In this document: in pieces, positions 8,995 to 19,377 of the stretch
Layout: the number at the start of each line of letters is the position of its first letter
Position numbering within the stretch: position 1 is the stretch's first letter
Assembly (NCBI RefSeq): GCF_018139565.1
Contig: NZ_JAGSPK010000006.1
Location: forward strand, 248,001 to 312,000
DNA length: 64,000 bases
Origin: Cognatundibacterium rivi
GTDB lineage: Bacteria; Pseudomonadota; Gammaproteobacteria; Burkholderiales; Burkholderiaceae_D
Reading direction: 5' to 3'
Notes under the pieces: model-generated
Told to the model about the DNA's origin: nothing
What the model saw: only the letters and a program-made list of their open reading frames with translations
Database searches by the model: none
Made by a program: the position numbers and the translations under genes

Positions 8995-10167
8995 TCATTT
9001 TCCAGAAGTGGATTGAAGCTGAATTTTACTGACCGTCTGTGTCGTGACGGCGCCGTTCGTTTCAGTATTGCGAATTTGTACCGGATACCACTGATACGCA
9101 GGTGCGAACCAGAGTTCCAGCGTGGAGTTATACAGTCCTGTGCGGGGCGGACGCTTGACGTGCCAGGTCATGATTTTGCCGAGAGCCGTCTCAATTTCTT
9201 CCTGGCCGATGACGACAAAGATGAACTGATTTGCGTCACGATCTTCGGCAACCTGTACCGAAATTTGTCTGCCCGGCTGAAACTGTTCCGGCGAGGCGAT
9301 CCCTAATCCCGCCAGTTGCATAAAGATTGTCGCCCGGTCTTGCGCGCCTTTGCTCAGCTCGGTGTTTTTATTCGATGACGAAAAACTGAGTTGATTGGCA
9401 TCGTAATCAAAATGCGTGGCCGTTTCGCTGCGCCCCCGCCGCGTTTCACTCATGCGCTTAGGTTGTATGCCATTCGCGGAGAGACTGCCTTCACTTTGCA
9501 ACTTATACAAATTCAGGCTGGTGAACAGCAAATCCAGCGATGCCTGCACCTGCATCTGATATTGCCCGTCTTGCGCTTGCCAGCTGATTTCACCGAGACC
9601 ATATACCGGGTTCATGTTCGGCGAAATGCGTACGACTTTCATATGCATTTTCCCGGATGGCGGCGCAGTGATTTTCAGCCCGGCTAATTCGGTCACCTGA
9701 TTAGCCTCGTTATCGGCGCTGGCGCTGGCTGTTGATGCCGCTATTACCGGTGCGGGTTCTGCCGCAGGTATCTCTTGCGCCGGAGAGGCTGGCTCCTGAG
9801 TTGGTGCGGGTTCGGTGACGGCTGTTGGTGCAGATTCTGTATCGCCCGGTGTCATTACGGGCGGCGTATTTTCCAGAGCCTGAGCTGGTTTAGCTGCTGT
9901 GGTTACCGGTTTTGCCGCTTTGGCGCTGCGTGCCGGTGGCTTAGGGATGACGTTTCTGGCGGGCTCAACCGCATGTGCGATAGCGGCAGGTGCTTCTTTA
10001 AACTGGACTTCGATGCTGTTGTTAGGTGTTGCTGCTGGCTTTTCAGTGACCAGGCTATCCGACAGTAAATGCCATAAACACAGATGAAAAACGATCGCCA
10101 TGCCTGTGAAAATCAGGGCGCGGGAGCGGAATTTAACAGGGGAAGTGGCAAGGACAATGCTGTTCAT
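8995..10167 (-). CDS. DUF3108 protein with N-terminal TonB-like anchor and Pro/Ala-rich linker
   Basis: 390 residues. Residues ~16-36 (ALIFTGMAIVFHLCLWHLL) form a single N-terminal membrane anchor; residues ~40-165 are low-complexity and rich in Pro, Ala, Glu and Thr, resembling the periplasm-spanning linker of TonB/TolA proteins; from about 170 a DUF3108 domain follows (NPVYGLGEISWQAQDGQYQMQVQASLDLLF..., ending LELWFAPAYQWYPVQIRNTETNGAVTTQTV). The arrangement implies an inner-membrane protein presenting the DUF3108 domain in the periplasm or near the outer membrane. It is first in a two-gene operon with the shorter DUF3108 protein. Function is unknown. Confidence 0.83.
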   Translation of the reverse strand: MNSIVLATSPVKFRSRALIFTGMAIVFHLCLWHLLSDSLVTEKPAATPNNSIEVQFKEAPAAIAHAVEPARNVIPKPPARSAKAAKPVTTAAKPAQALENTPPVMTPGDTESAPTAVTEPAPTQEPASPAQEIPAAEPAPVIAASTASASADNEANQVTELAGLKITAPPSGKMHMKVVRISPNMNPVYGLGEISWQAQDGQYQMQVQASLDLLFTSLNLYKLQSEGSLSANGIQPKRMSETRRGRSETATHFDYDANQLSFSSSNKNTELSKGAQDRATIFMQLAGLGIASPEQFQPGRQISVQVAEDRDANQFIFVVIGQEEIETALGKIMTWHVKRPPRTGLYNSTLELWFAPAYQWYPVQIRNTETNGAVTTQTVSKIQLQSTSGK

Positions 10168-10279
10168 GGCGACAGTGTAAACGCTTGTCGCTTTAGCTGC
10201 GATGACATCGCAGGAATTTTATACGGCGTAGAATGCCGGTCTTTGCTTCAGCACTACTTTTAATTATTAACCTTTGCTT

Positions 10280-11551
10280 ATGACATTTTTTCTGCGCATC
10301 ACAATTGCGGCATTTTTGAGTCTGCCTTTTTCAACATCGTTTGCCGTAACGTCTAAAGAGCCTCTGCCACCGATACGGATTGCGATGATCGATGGTATGA
10401 GTGCGGCGTTCACGAATGCCGGCGAGGCGGTACAGCGTAATCTGCAAATCGCGATCGACAACATCAATGCGCGCGGCGGTATCCGCTTGCCGGATGGTCA
10501 GCATCCACTGAGCCTGAGCGTGTTTGATAACAAGCAGGGGGTGGAAGAATCCCTGACCTTATTGCGACAGGTGACCGATCAGAAAATTCCTTTCGTGGTG
10601 CAGGGCAATAGTTCTGCGGTTGCTACGGCGCTGATCGATGCGATCAATAAGCATAATCAGCGAGCGCCTGATCATCGCGTATTGTTTCTGAATTACTCTG
10701 CCGTTGACCCTGTGTTGACGAATGAAAAGTGCAGTTTCTGGCACTTTCGTTTTGATGCACATGCAGATATGCGTATGCATGTGCTGACTGAGGTCATCAA
10801 AGATGATAGCCGCGCCAAAAAAGTGTATCTGATCGGGCAGGATTACAGTTTTGGGCGCCAGGTCGGTAAGTCCGCGCGCACGATGCTGGCGCGCAAACGG
10901 CCGGATATCAGCATTGTCGGTGAAGATTTGCATCCGATAGGCAAGGTCAAGGATTTCGCGCCGTACGCTGCAAAAATCAAAGCCAGCGGTGCGGATACCG
11001 TCATCACAGGCAACTGGGGCAATGATCTGACTTTGCTGGTAAAAGCAGTCAAAGAAGCCGGGATGAACGTCAAATTTTACACTTTTTATGCGAATGGGTT
11101 GGGCGCGCCGGCTGCGATCGGTGATGCCGGTATCGGCCGCGTGCGGGCAGTGGCTGAATGGCATCCGAACGTCGGTGGCAAAGCGAGTGACGATTTTTAT
11201 CAGGCTTTTCGCAAGCGTTATCCGTTGGCGAAGGATGATTATGTGCATCTGCGCATGCAACTGATGCTGGAAATGCTGGCGCGCGCCATAGAGCAGGCAA
11301 AAACGACCGAAGCAGCGGCTGTGGCGCGGGCGCTGGAAAATGCGAGTTTCAGCAATGGCTTTCATCAGGCACTGATGCGCGCGGAAGACCATCAGTTATT
11401 GCAGCCTTTGTACGTATCCGTCATGCAGAAAAAAGGCGATGCCGGAACCCGTTTTGACAATGAAGGCAGTGGTTACGGTTTTAAAACCGAGCGATTCTTT
11501 GAATCCGGATTGACTGCATTACCGAGCTCATGCAAGATGGAGAGACATTAG
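10280..11551 (+). CDS. ABC transporter substrate-binding protein (branched-chain amino acid/amide family)
   Basis: 423-residue periplasmic binding protein with a signal peptide (MTFFLRITIAAFLSLPFSTSFA). The mature part opens PPIRIAMIDGMSAAFTNAGEAVQRNLQIAIDNINARGGI, then QGNSSAVATALIDAINKHNQ, YLIGQDYSFGRQVGKSARTML and the late FYTFYANGLGAPAAIG; these are type I solute-binding-fold motifs of the urea/amide/branched-chain group. ATG 10280 is preferred to the TTG two codons earlier; neither has a good ribosome binding site. As with the gene at 2398, no permease or ATPase is near. It lies divergent to the DUF3108 operon and 72 bp upstream of phaM. Confidence 0.86.
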   Translation: MTFFLRITIAAFLSLPFSTSFAVTSKEPLPPIRIAMIDGMSAAFTNAGEAVQRNLQIAIDNINARGGIRLPDGQHPLSLSVFDNKQGVEESLTLLRQVTDQKIPFVVQGNSSAVATALIDAINKHNQRAPDHRVLFLNYSAVDPVLTNEKCSFWHFRFDAHADMRMHVLTEVIKDDSRAKKVYLIGQDYSFGRQVGKSARTMLARKRPDISIVGEDLHPIGKVKDFAPYAAKIKASGADTVITGNWGNDLTLLVKAVKEAGMNVKFYTFYANGLGAPAAIGDAGIGRVRAVAEWHPNVGGKASDDFYQAFRKRYPLAKDDYVHLRMQLMLEMLARAIEQAKTTEAAAVARALENASFSNGFHQALMRAEDHQLLQPLYVSVMQKKGDAGTRFDNEGSGYGFKTERFFESGLTALPSSCKMERH

Positions 11552-11623
11552 CAGAACGCTATTTCATCTTCACATGCAATGTCATCATGGCGTGCAGACA
11601 GCGCCTACATAAGGAGTACACCG

Positions 11624-12493
11624 ATGAGCAATCCTTTTTCTGGTTCTGATATTCCCGGCATGAATTCTATGGGTGATCCGCTTGGGTTCATCAAAAAACT
11701 CTGGGGCAGTATGAATGTTCCGGGCATGGTCGCACCACCGATGTCGGTTGATGAATTAGATAAAAAAATTCAGGATCTGAAAACCGTAGAATCGTGGCTG
11801 AATGTGAATATGAATATGCTGCGTGGCACGATACAGGCGCTCGAAGTCCAGCGTGCGACGATTGCGACATTGCAATCGCTGGGTGAAAATTTTGCCCAGC
11901 ACATGCAGCAGGCAAGTGCGCAAGCCAGCGCACAAACCAGTTCTGAACCTGCAGATATTCCGAAACCCGCCTCATCTAATACTTCTGATCATGCCAGTTG
12001 GCCTATGCCACCGGCAGCGGCACCAGAGCAGGAATCTGCGCCTGAGCCAGCACCTGAGCCTGAGCCGGAAAGTATCCTGCCGCAAGCAGCGGAGACCGCA
12101 GAGAAAACGCCAGGTTCCGCCTCTGGCAATGAGGCCAGTACACCGTTTGCGAACCCGGCAGCCTGGTGGAATTTGCTGCAGAACCAATTCAAGCAAGCAG
12201 TCAGCCAGGCAATGGAAGGTGATGGTCTGGCAAAAGAAACACTAGGTAAAGCGGCTGCGGGCAAGCCAACAACGAATGGACGGACAAGAAAATCTGCGAC
12301 AGCTTCAGCAAAACCAGCAGTAAAACCAGCAACAAAGCCGACAGCGAAAGCGAGTGCCTCTGCTGTTGCCAAAGCAAGAAATAAAACCGGAGTGAGCAGC
12401 AAGACGGCAAGCAAAAGTACGCCAAAAACGGTCGCGAAAACAACTACGAAAACAGCAGCCAAAGCCACGACAAAAACGCCGCAAAAATCATAA
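11624..12493 (+). CDS. phaM: PhaM-type polyhydroxyalkanoate granule regulatory protein
   Basis: 289 residues. The N-terminal ~90 residues (MGDPLGFIKKLWGSMNVPGM, then DELDKKIQDLKTVESWLNVNMNMLRGTIQALEVQRATIATL) match the PHA-synthase-activating PhaM family of Burkholderiales, which links PHB granules to PhaC and to the nucleoid. The middle is Ala/Pro/Glu-rich, followed by AWWNLLQNQFKQAVSQAM; the last ~65 residues are a histone-H1-like tail of repeated KPA/KTA/AKAT units, consistent with DNA binding. ATG 11624 has AAGGAG 7 bp upstream and replaces an in-frame ATG at 11579. It implies that the organism stores polyhydroxyalkanoate, although no phaC/phaB is in the window. Confidence 0.9.
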   Translation: MSNPFSGSDIPGMNSMGDPLGFIKKLWGSMNVPGMVAPPMSVDELDKKIQDLKTVESWLNVNMNMLRGTIQALEVQRATIATLQSLGENFAQHMQQASAQASAQTSSEPADIPKPASSNTSDHASWPMPPAAAPEQESAPEPAPEPEPESILPQAAETAEKTPGSASGNEASTPFANPAAWWNLLQNQFKQAVSQAMEGDGLAKETLGKAAAGKPTTNGRTRKSATASAKPAVKPATKPTAKASASAVAKARNKTGVSSKTASKSTPKTVAKTTTKTAAKATTKTPQKS

Positions 12494-12538
12494 ATCATCT
12501 GTGTCTACTGCTACGAAAATTCAAGGTAAAGTGACGTC

Positions 12539-13228
12539 ATGCGACATATAGAACGACACAAAACGCACCGCATAGGCTGGCTGCGCGCCGCCGTGCTCGG
12601 AGCGAACGATGGCATTGTTTCCACGGCCAGTCTGGTGCTTGGTGTGGCGGCAGCCGGAGCAGCTTCCAAAGATATTCTGATTGCGGGAGTGGCTGCGCTG
12701 GTGGCTGGCGCAATGTCGATGGCAGCGGGGGAATACGTATCGGTCAGTTCGCAGGCGGATACCGAAACAGCGGATCTGGAACGTGAGCGCAAGGAGCTGG
12801 CGGCCGATCCTGCGCATGAGCATGATGAATTGCGCGATATTTACATTGCGCGTGGTCTTGATGCGGAACTGGCGGCGGCGGTGGCGACACAACTGATGGC
12901 GCACGACGCACTCGGTGCGCATGGGCGCGATGAATTGGGGATTTCCGATGCATTGGCCGCACGACCTGTGCAGGCCGCATTGTCATCGGCAGCCACGTTT
13001 GCAATCGGTGCGGTTTTACCTTTACTGGTGGTTTTCTTATTTCCCGTCCATTGGCTGATGTGGTCGGTCGCGATCAGTGCGCTGTTATTTCTTGCTTTAC
13101 TGGGATCGGTTGCGGCGTATGCTGGTGGTGCCTCTGTGACGGTGGCTGCAGCCCGCGTGACTTTCTGGGGTGCGCTGGCGATGGCGCTGACGGCGGGTGT
13201 CGGCGCCTTGTTTGGTGTTGCAGCCTGA
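12539..13228 (+). CDS. VIT family (VIT1/CCC1) membrane transporter
   Basis: 229-residue membrane protein. It opens HRIGWLRAAVLGANDGIVSTASLVLGVAAAGA, the signature of the vacuolar iron transporter family, then AGAMSMAAGEYVSVSSQADTE, a cytoplasmic Glu/Asp/His-rich metal-binding region (ERERKELAADPAHEHDELRDIYIARGL), and three C-terminal TM segments, giving five in all. Plant and yeast relatives export Fe2+ or Mn2+ from the cytoplasm; bacterial members are inferred to do the same. The gene follows phaM by 45 bp on the same strand and ends before a bidirectional terminator. The metal is not determined by the sequence. Confidence 0.9.
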   Translation: MRHIERHKTHRIGWLRAAVLGANDGIVSTASLVLGVAAAGAASKDILIAGVAALVAGAMSMAAGEYVSVSSQADTETADLERERKELAADPAHEHDELRDIYIARGLDAELAAAVATQLMAHDALGAHGRDELGISDALAARPVQAALSSAATFAIGAVLPLLVVFLFPVHWLMWSVAISALLFLALLGSVAAYAGGASVTVAAARVTFWGALAMALTAGVGALFGVAA

Positions 13229-13309
13229 GGCTGTTCGCAGTCTTTCCGTCGCTGTCTTGAATTATTGTGACTGCGGATCAGTGTGTCAGTATGCAAAATG
13301 TCATCAGCA

Positions 13310-13338
13310 AAAAAGCCCGGTCACGCCGGGCTTTTTTT
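13310..13338. terminator. Bidirectional rho-independent terminator
   Basis: Stem AGCCCGG (13314-13320) and CCGGGCT (13326-13332) with loop TCACG, an A-tract before and a T-tract after, so it can work on both strands. It separates the VIT gene (plus) from the lipoprotein gene (minus). Confidence 0.9.
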
Positions 13339-13355
13339 AAGACTGAAAAATTGTA

Positions 13356-14225
13356 TCAGCTAATAGCCATTGCCAGTGCTGTTTTCACATCTGCATCCGT
13401 CCAGTTGATCACACGGCTTTCCGACGTCTTACTACAGGTGAGTTTGACCTGTGTGGTTGAAACGAATTGCACGCCAACATTGACACATGTCGAACCTCCG
13501 GTACCGACTGCGACCGTGTATTGCCCGCTGGCAGGACGCTGGCTCATGTTGGACGAATCAGCATTGATGACCAGATTGCTGGAGGTGACGACCTGGTTAG
13601 CATTTCCCGCATTGCGGGCATAAATAAAACTGCTGGTCATATTCAGGCTATTGCCGTTATTGGTACTGCTACTGGAAACGGAACCTACGCTGAAGATTGA
13701 ACCGGTTGTTAAGGTGACACCCAGGCGGCCATTGATCGCCTGCGTTATTTCCTTGTCCGTACTCGACGTATCATCCGTCATACTGAAACTGAGGGTGTTA
13801 ATCGTATAGCGTGTTGTCCCTATACTGCCGCCATCTTTTACGACGATATTGCCATTATTTTGCAGTGTCGCTGATTTGATGGTGCCGACTTGTACCGGAA
13901 TACCGGTCAGCCCGCCCAGGTAGCCGTTATCCGCTGGAAATCGGCGAACGCAGTTGTTCATCGTTGTCAGACCGGTGAGATACGAAGCACTACCACCGCC
14001 GCCGCAACTGCCGTTGTTGCCAGTGATGACAGCCATGTCGTGAAAGTTTGCCAGCATTTGCGTACCAGTCCAGCTTTCAGCGAATACCGTCAGTGCTTCG
14101 GTCAATCCGGCGCTCGTGGTTCCTGTTGTTGAGCCTGATGTCTTGCTGGTATCGTCGCCACCGCAAGCGCTGAGAGCGGCGATCATAGTGATCATAAGCA
14201 GACTGTTTTTGATAACTGGTTTCAT
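13356..14225 (-). CDS. Putative lipoprotein of unknown function
   Basis: 289 residues. A lipoprotein signal peptide with lipobox LSAC (acylated Cys about residue 21) is followed by Gly/Asp/Ser/Thr-rich sequence (CGGDDTSKTSGSTTGTTSAG). The rest is beta-rich, Ser/Thr/Asn-rich and low in charge, with several cysteines (GSCGGGG, NNCVRRF, GSTCVN, LTCSK) that may pair in the periplasm. ATG 14225 is preceded by AAGGAC at good distance; an upstream ATG at 14258 would spoil the signal peptide. I do not recognise a family. It lies between convergent VIT and the padR gene upstream on the same strand, apparently as a single-gene unit. Confidence 0.72.
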   Translation of the reverse strand: MKPVIKNSLLMITMIAALSACGGDDTSKTSGSTTGTTSAGLTEALTVFAESWTGTQMLANFHDMAVITGNNGSCGGGGSASYLTGLTTMNNCVRRFPADNGYLGGLTGIPVQVGTIKSATLQNNGNIVVKDGGSIGTTRYTINTLSFSMTDDTSSTDKEITQAINGRLGVTLTTGSIFSVGSVSSSSTNNGNSLNMTSSFIYARNAGNANQVVTSSNLVINADSSNMSQRPASGQYTVAVGTGGSTCVNVGVQFVSTTQVKLTCSKTSESRVINWTDADVKTALAMAIS

Positions 14226-14354
14226 AGACGTCCTTGAAAAAATCGGCTGACATTTCATGATGAGCAGGTCAGGTCTGCCCCATTGACAACATGGTAAGCC
14301 CGTATTGTAACGGCAATAGCCAGGATGGCAGGTCTATTCGCATAAATTCGGTCA

Positions 14355-14909
14355 TCAGGATGAGGTTTGTGATTTGTTATTCAGTCTGCGTATGACTGCC
14401 AATGCTTCTCTGGTCCATTGTATGCGCCCTTCTTCGTAGGCGATTCCGGCTTTCAGAATCAGATAGTGAATGTCGCTTTCACGTGAAAGTGGCGGCGTGT
14501 TGAAGTCACGCTCCTCGATTTTCCGGTAATTGGCTAACTCTTGTTCATGCAGATGCAGCCGTTTTTCCAGTTCATCGCTGATTCCCAGTGGGCCAATAGC
14601 AGCCTCAGCCCGCAGTTTCAGCATCAATTCATCACGCAGACGCAGCGGGGTGGCACTTTCTGTTGTCCAGCGCTGTAATTCGGCGCGTCCGGCCGGCAAA
14701 ACCTCGAATTGCTTTTTACCCGCGCGGCCGCCTTCGACTTCGCTTGAACTGACCCAGCCGTGTTCCTCCATGCGTGCGAGTTCGCGATAAATCTGCTGAT
14801 GCGTCGCGTGCCAGAAATAACCGATGGATTTATCAAAGCGGCGCGCCAGTTCATAACCGGAGCAGGGTTTTTCTATCAGAGAGGTTAATAAGGCGTGGGG
14901 CAGGGACAT
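14355..14909 (-). CDS. PadR family transcriptional regulator
   Basis: 184 residues. The N-terminal winged helix-turn-helix is characteristic: MSLPHALLTSLIEKPCSGYELARRFDKSIGYFWHATHQQIYRELARMEEHGWVSSSEVEGGRAGKKQFEVLPAGRAELQRW. The C-terminal half is the helical PadR dimerisation domain (Vir_act_alpha_C type). ATG 14909 is preferred because a longer form starting at 14966 would place a perfect operator-like palindrome (14948-14969) inside the coding region. It is transcribed divergently from fadH, so it is the obvious candidate regulator of fadH and of itself. Confidence 0.9.
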   Translation of the reverse strand: MSLPHALLTSLIEKPCSGYELARRFDKSIGYFWHATHQQIYRELARMEEHGWVSSSEVEGGRAGKKQFEVLPAGRAELQRWTTESATPLRLRDELMLKLRAEAAIGPLGISDELEKRLHLHEQELANYRKIEERDFNTPPLSRESDIHYLILKAGIAYEEGRIQWTREALAVIRRLNNKSQTSS

Positions 14910-14947
14910 AGCAGTACTAGAGTCATTATTCGGTCTTGTCTGTATTT

Positions 14948-14989
14948 TATATGCAACCAGTTGCATATATAAAGTTGTTTCGTTATTCT
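14948..14989 (+). promoter_or_regulatory. Putative PadR operator overlapping the fadH promoter
   Basis: Perfect inverted repeat: arms TATATGCAAC (14948-14957) and GTTGCATATA (14960-14969) with a 2-bp centre. The right arm contains TTGCAT (14961-14966), which can serve as -35 box; 17 bp on lies TATTCT (14984-14989) as -10, facing fadH. A repressor bound here would block this promoter. ATGCAAC/GTTGCAT-type palindromes are typical of PadR-family sites; the assignment to the adjacent regulator is inference. Confidence 0.75.
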
Positions 14990-15050
14990 CTCGCTATCCC
15001 TTGCATCGTCAATTTAAGTGACTGCTACTGTTTTTCTCCTTCTCCTATAA

Positions 15051-17075
<2,025 letters not shown>

Positions 17076-17098
17076 CCACACAGCGGGAGGAGACCTTT

Positions 17099-17536
17099 AT
17101 GAATCAATTACACCCACAAGCAACCGCATCATTACAACGCTGGCATCAGATGATTGCCGCCCGCGATCTCAATGGACTGGCGGAAATCGTTCACCCTGAA
17201 GCGGTATTCCGTTCCCCGATGGCGCACCAGCCGTATGCCAGTGCGCAGGCTGTTGTGTTGATTCTGGGCACGGTGATACAGGTATTTCAAGACTTTACTT
17301 ATCACCGTGAATTCGTGTCTGACGACGGGCTCAATGTTGTGCTTGAATTCAGTGCCCGGGTTGGCGACAAGCAGCTCAAGGGGATTGATATGATTGCTTT
17401 CGACGATGCCGGCAAGATACGGGATTTTGAAGTAATGGTCAGACCGATGAGTGGCTTACAGGCACTAGGTCAGGAAATGGGAGCCAGACTGGCGCAGTAT
17501 TTACCTGCCTATAAAGCTGCTAAAGCGGCAGAGTGA
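17099..17536 (+). CDS. SnoaL/NTF2-like protein
   Basis: 145-residue small alpha+beta-barrel protein: HQMIAARDLNGLAEIVHPEAVFRSPMAHQPYASAQAVVLIL is the helix-strand opening of the NTF2/SnoaL fold, ending IDMIAFDDAGKIRDFEVMVRPMSGLQAL. A very strong ribosome binding site (GGGAGGAGA) precedes the ATG. It follows fadH closely and is probably in the same operon. Family members are ketosteroid isomerase-like enzymes or binding proteins; the ligand is not inferable, but a fatty-acid-related role is suggested by context. Confidence 0.82.
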   Translation: MNQLHPQATASLQRWHQMIAARDLNGLAEIVHPEAVFRSPMAHQPYASAQAVVLILGTVIQVFQDFTYHREFVSDDGLNVVLEFSARVGDKQLKGIDMIAFDDAGKIRDFEVMVRPMSGLQALGQEMGARLAQYLPAYKAAKAAE

Positions 17537-17589
17537 CGCTGACAAATACCGGATACGGCGGCGGATATTACCGCATATTCCGTAGACGC

Positions 17590-18030
17590 TTACTTGTTCG
17601 CTGCCCGCTTTAACAAACGCATCAGACCGCCGAGTACCGGGAGCTTTTCGTACAGTTCCTCGGCGGCATCCCAATAATCCCTGTGCATGGTGACGCGGCC
17701 ATCAGTCGCAAAGCAGATGTGGGTGGCGCCACGTATGCATTGTTCTTCAGTGCTGAAACGCTTCATCGTGAACAGGAAATCCCAGCATAAAAATGCGTTG
17801 TCGCCTTGCAGTACGGTAGAGGTCACCAGAAAGCGCGGCTGATTGACCTGCTCAAACATATGCAGAAAAATCTGCTTGATATGATTGCTGCCGCGCACCT
17901 CATTAAACGGGTCTTTGAAATACGCATCTTCGGTATAAATACGCTCAATATCATCGACCCCGTTGAGGCTGATGGTTTCAAAAAAACTCACCAGTTTATC
18001 CAGACTGGCCTGATGTTCCTGAGGGCTCAT
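17590..18030 (-). CDS. NTF2-like protein, last gene of the lipid-modification operon
   Basis: 146 residues with an NTF2/SnoaL-like fold: LDKLVSFFETISLNGVDDIERIYTEDAYFKDPFNEVRGSNHIKQIFLHMF, then CWDFLFTMKRFSTEEQCIRGATHICFATDGRVTMHRDYWDAAEELYEKLPVLGGLMRLLKR. The ending (DYWD..EELYEKLP.LG.L.R) is characteristic of the homologues that accompany SDR/DUF3833/Cfa clusters in proteobacteria. Its start codon directly abuts the SDR stop codon, so translation is coupled. It may bind or isomerise a lipid-derived intermediate; this is inference from the operon only. Confidence 0.82.
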   Translation of the reverse strand: MSPQEHQASLDKLVSFFETISLNGVDDIERIYTEDAYFKDPFNEVRGSNHIKQIFLHMFEQVNQPRFLVTSTVLQGDNAFLCWDFLFTMKRFSTEEQCIRGATHICFATDGRVTMHRDYWDAAEELYEKLPVLGGLMRLLKRAANK

Positions 18031-18798
18031 TTATAGTCCTGTCACTTTGTGTACGAGATAAAAGTAACTGCGATAAGGCAGTAAGCGTGCTAACCGCAGC
18101 CAGTTAGTAAAACGTTTCGGGAAGTGGATATGAAATTCACCTCGCTCCAGACCCCGCACCAGTGCTTGCGCTGCAGCTGGCGCTGTCATTAAGGCCGGCA
18201 TCTCGAAATCATTATTTGCCGTCATCGGTGTGGCGACAAAGCCCGGATTAATCATATACACCCCAATGTTTTTCGGATGCAGATCCACATACAGTGATTC
18301 GCACAGATTAATGATCGCCGCCTTACTTGGACCGTATGCCAGCGCTTTTGGCAAACCGGAATAACCGGCAACCGAACCGACGATACCGATACCGCCGGAA
18401 CCCTGTTTTAACAAGGTAGGCAGTACAACCTCCAGACACTGATAGACCCCACGCACGTTGACGTTGAGCACGTGATTGGCATCGGCGAGATTAAAACTGT
18501 CTGCTCGCATTTCATTGTAGGCGCCAGCGACGACTAAAACCAGATCAAGCTGGTGCCATTCTGCGAGCAACTGTGTATGCGCTGTTTGTAAGCTAACGAG
18601 GTCTGTCATATCCAGCGGCAAGGCCAATGCTTGCGGGAAGACTTGCGCGATGTGTCGCAGTTGCTCCCCGTTACGTGCTGACAGCGCTACACTCGCGCCT
18701 TTGGTCAGCAGCAACCGCGCTACTTCGGCACCGATTCCGGTTGATGCGCCGATGATCCAGACACGCTTTCCTTGCCAGTCACGTATGCGCGGATTCAT
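18031..18798 (-). CDS. SDR family NAD(P)-dependent oxidoreductase
   Basis: 255-residue short-chain dehydrogenase. Rossmann motif IIGASTGIGAEVARLLL (TGxxxGxG type, residues 15-22), the NAG-like stretch VVAGAYNE, active-site Ser in GSVAGYSG (about 140), and YGPSKAAIIN (Tyr/Lys pair about 153/157). The ending (NWLRLARLLPYRSYFYLVHKVTGL) is amphipathic and may touch the membrane. It overlaps the preceding DUF3833 gene by 4 bp (ATGA) and is followed without a gap by the NTF2-like gene. Substrate unknown; an acyl or lipid keto/hydroxy group is plausible from context. Confidence 0.9.
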   Translation of the reverse strand: MNPRIRDWQGKRVWIIGASTGIGAEVARLLLTKGASVALSARNGEQLRHIAQVFPQALALPLDMTDLVSLQTAHTQLLAEWHQLDLVLVVAGAYNEMRADSFNLADANHVLNVNVRGVYQCLEVVLPTLLKQGSGGIGIVGSVAGYSGLPKALAYGPSKAAIINLCESLYVDLHPKNIGVYMINPGFVATPMTANNDFEMPALMTAPAAAQALVRGLERGEFHIHFPKRFTNWLRLARLLPYRSYFYLVHKVTGL

Positions 18799-19352
18799 TT
18801 CATCTGTCCATCACGTTTGGTGAACGACAAGGTGACACTGCCGAGATCAACGCCAAATTTGCGCATGATCGCCCGGTTCAGCATCACTTTGTCATTCATC
18901 AGCACCATCACATCGTCAAAATCAACGTGATACACGGTGCCGTCAACCGGCAACGCCAACACGTAATTCCAGTGCAGTGTGTTACCGGAAACGATGCCCT
19001 GCGCTTCGCCTATCACGTCCGGGGCAGTCCCTGTAAAGCGATCTGGTGCCGTCTGTTTCAAGGTCCAGATACGTTTTTGTTTCGTGCCGTCGGAGTAGGT
19101 AAAGTCTTCGTCTAGCTTGCCGGTGTCGCCATTCCATTCACAGCGCATGACGACCGTGAAGCGTTTGACTATTTTGCCGGAGCGATCCTGAAACATACCC
19201 CAGGCGTCAAGCGTGCCATTAAAGTAGTGCTGCAAGGAAAGCTGCGGCTGCTCTTTCGCATACAGTGCCGGATCGTATTTGCTGGCACAGGATGCTAGTA
19301 GCAGACAGGCAGCCAGCACGACAATGTTTTTAAATATGTGATGGAGTTTCAT
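18795..19352 (-). CDS. DUF3833 lipoprotein
   Basis: 185 residues. Lipoprotein signal peptide with lipobox LLASC (MKLHHIFKNIVVLAACLLLASC), then the DUF3833 domain: LQHYFNGTLDAWGMFQDRSGKIVKRFTVVMRCEWNGDTGKLDEDFTYSDGTKQKRIWTL and LNRAIMRKFGVDLGSVTLSFTKRD. ATG 19352 follows GAAAGA and directly begins the signal peptide; an in-frame ATG at 19499 would add 49 residues overlapping the upstream gene. Function unknown, but members co-occur with Cfa, DUF1365 and SDR genes. Probably outer-membrane anchored. Confidence 0.88.
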   Translation of the reverse strand: MKLHHIFKNIVVLAACLLLASCASKYDPALYAKEQPQLSLQHYFNGTLDAWGMFQDRSGKIVKRFTVVMRCEWNGDTGKLDEDFTYSDGTKQKRIWTLKQTAPDRFTGTAPDVIGEAQGIVSGNTLHWNYVLALPVDGTVYHVDFDDVMVLMNDKVMLNRAIMRKFGVDLGSVTLSFTKRDGQMK

Positions 19353-19377
19353 AGTGTCTTTCAGCAGAGACGGAAAG

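Noticed and set aside
10559-11392. 277-residue minus-strand frame opposite the second binding protein
   Set aside because: Fully contained in a strong gene on the other strand; His/Arg/Gln-rich shadow sequence without domains.
11989-12498. 169-residue antisense frame over phaM rich in Val/Ala
   Set aside because: It is the complement of the Lys/Ala repeats of PhaM; such repeats automatically leave the opposite strand open.
17537-17589. Possible stem-loop between the convergent SnoaL-like and NTF2-like genes
   Set aside because: Pairing is imperfect and lacks a T-run, so I do not call it a terminator.
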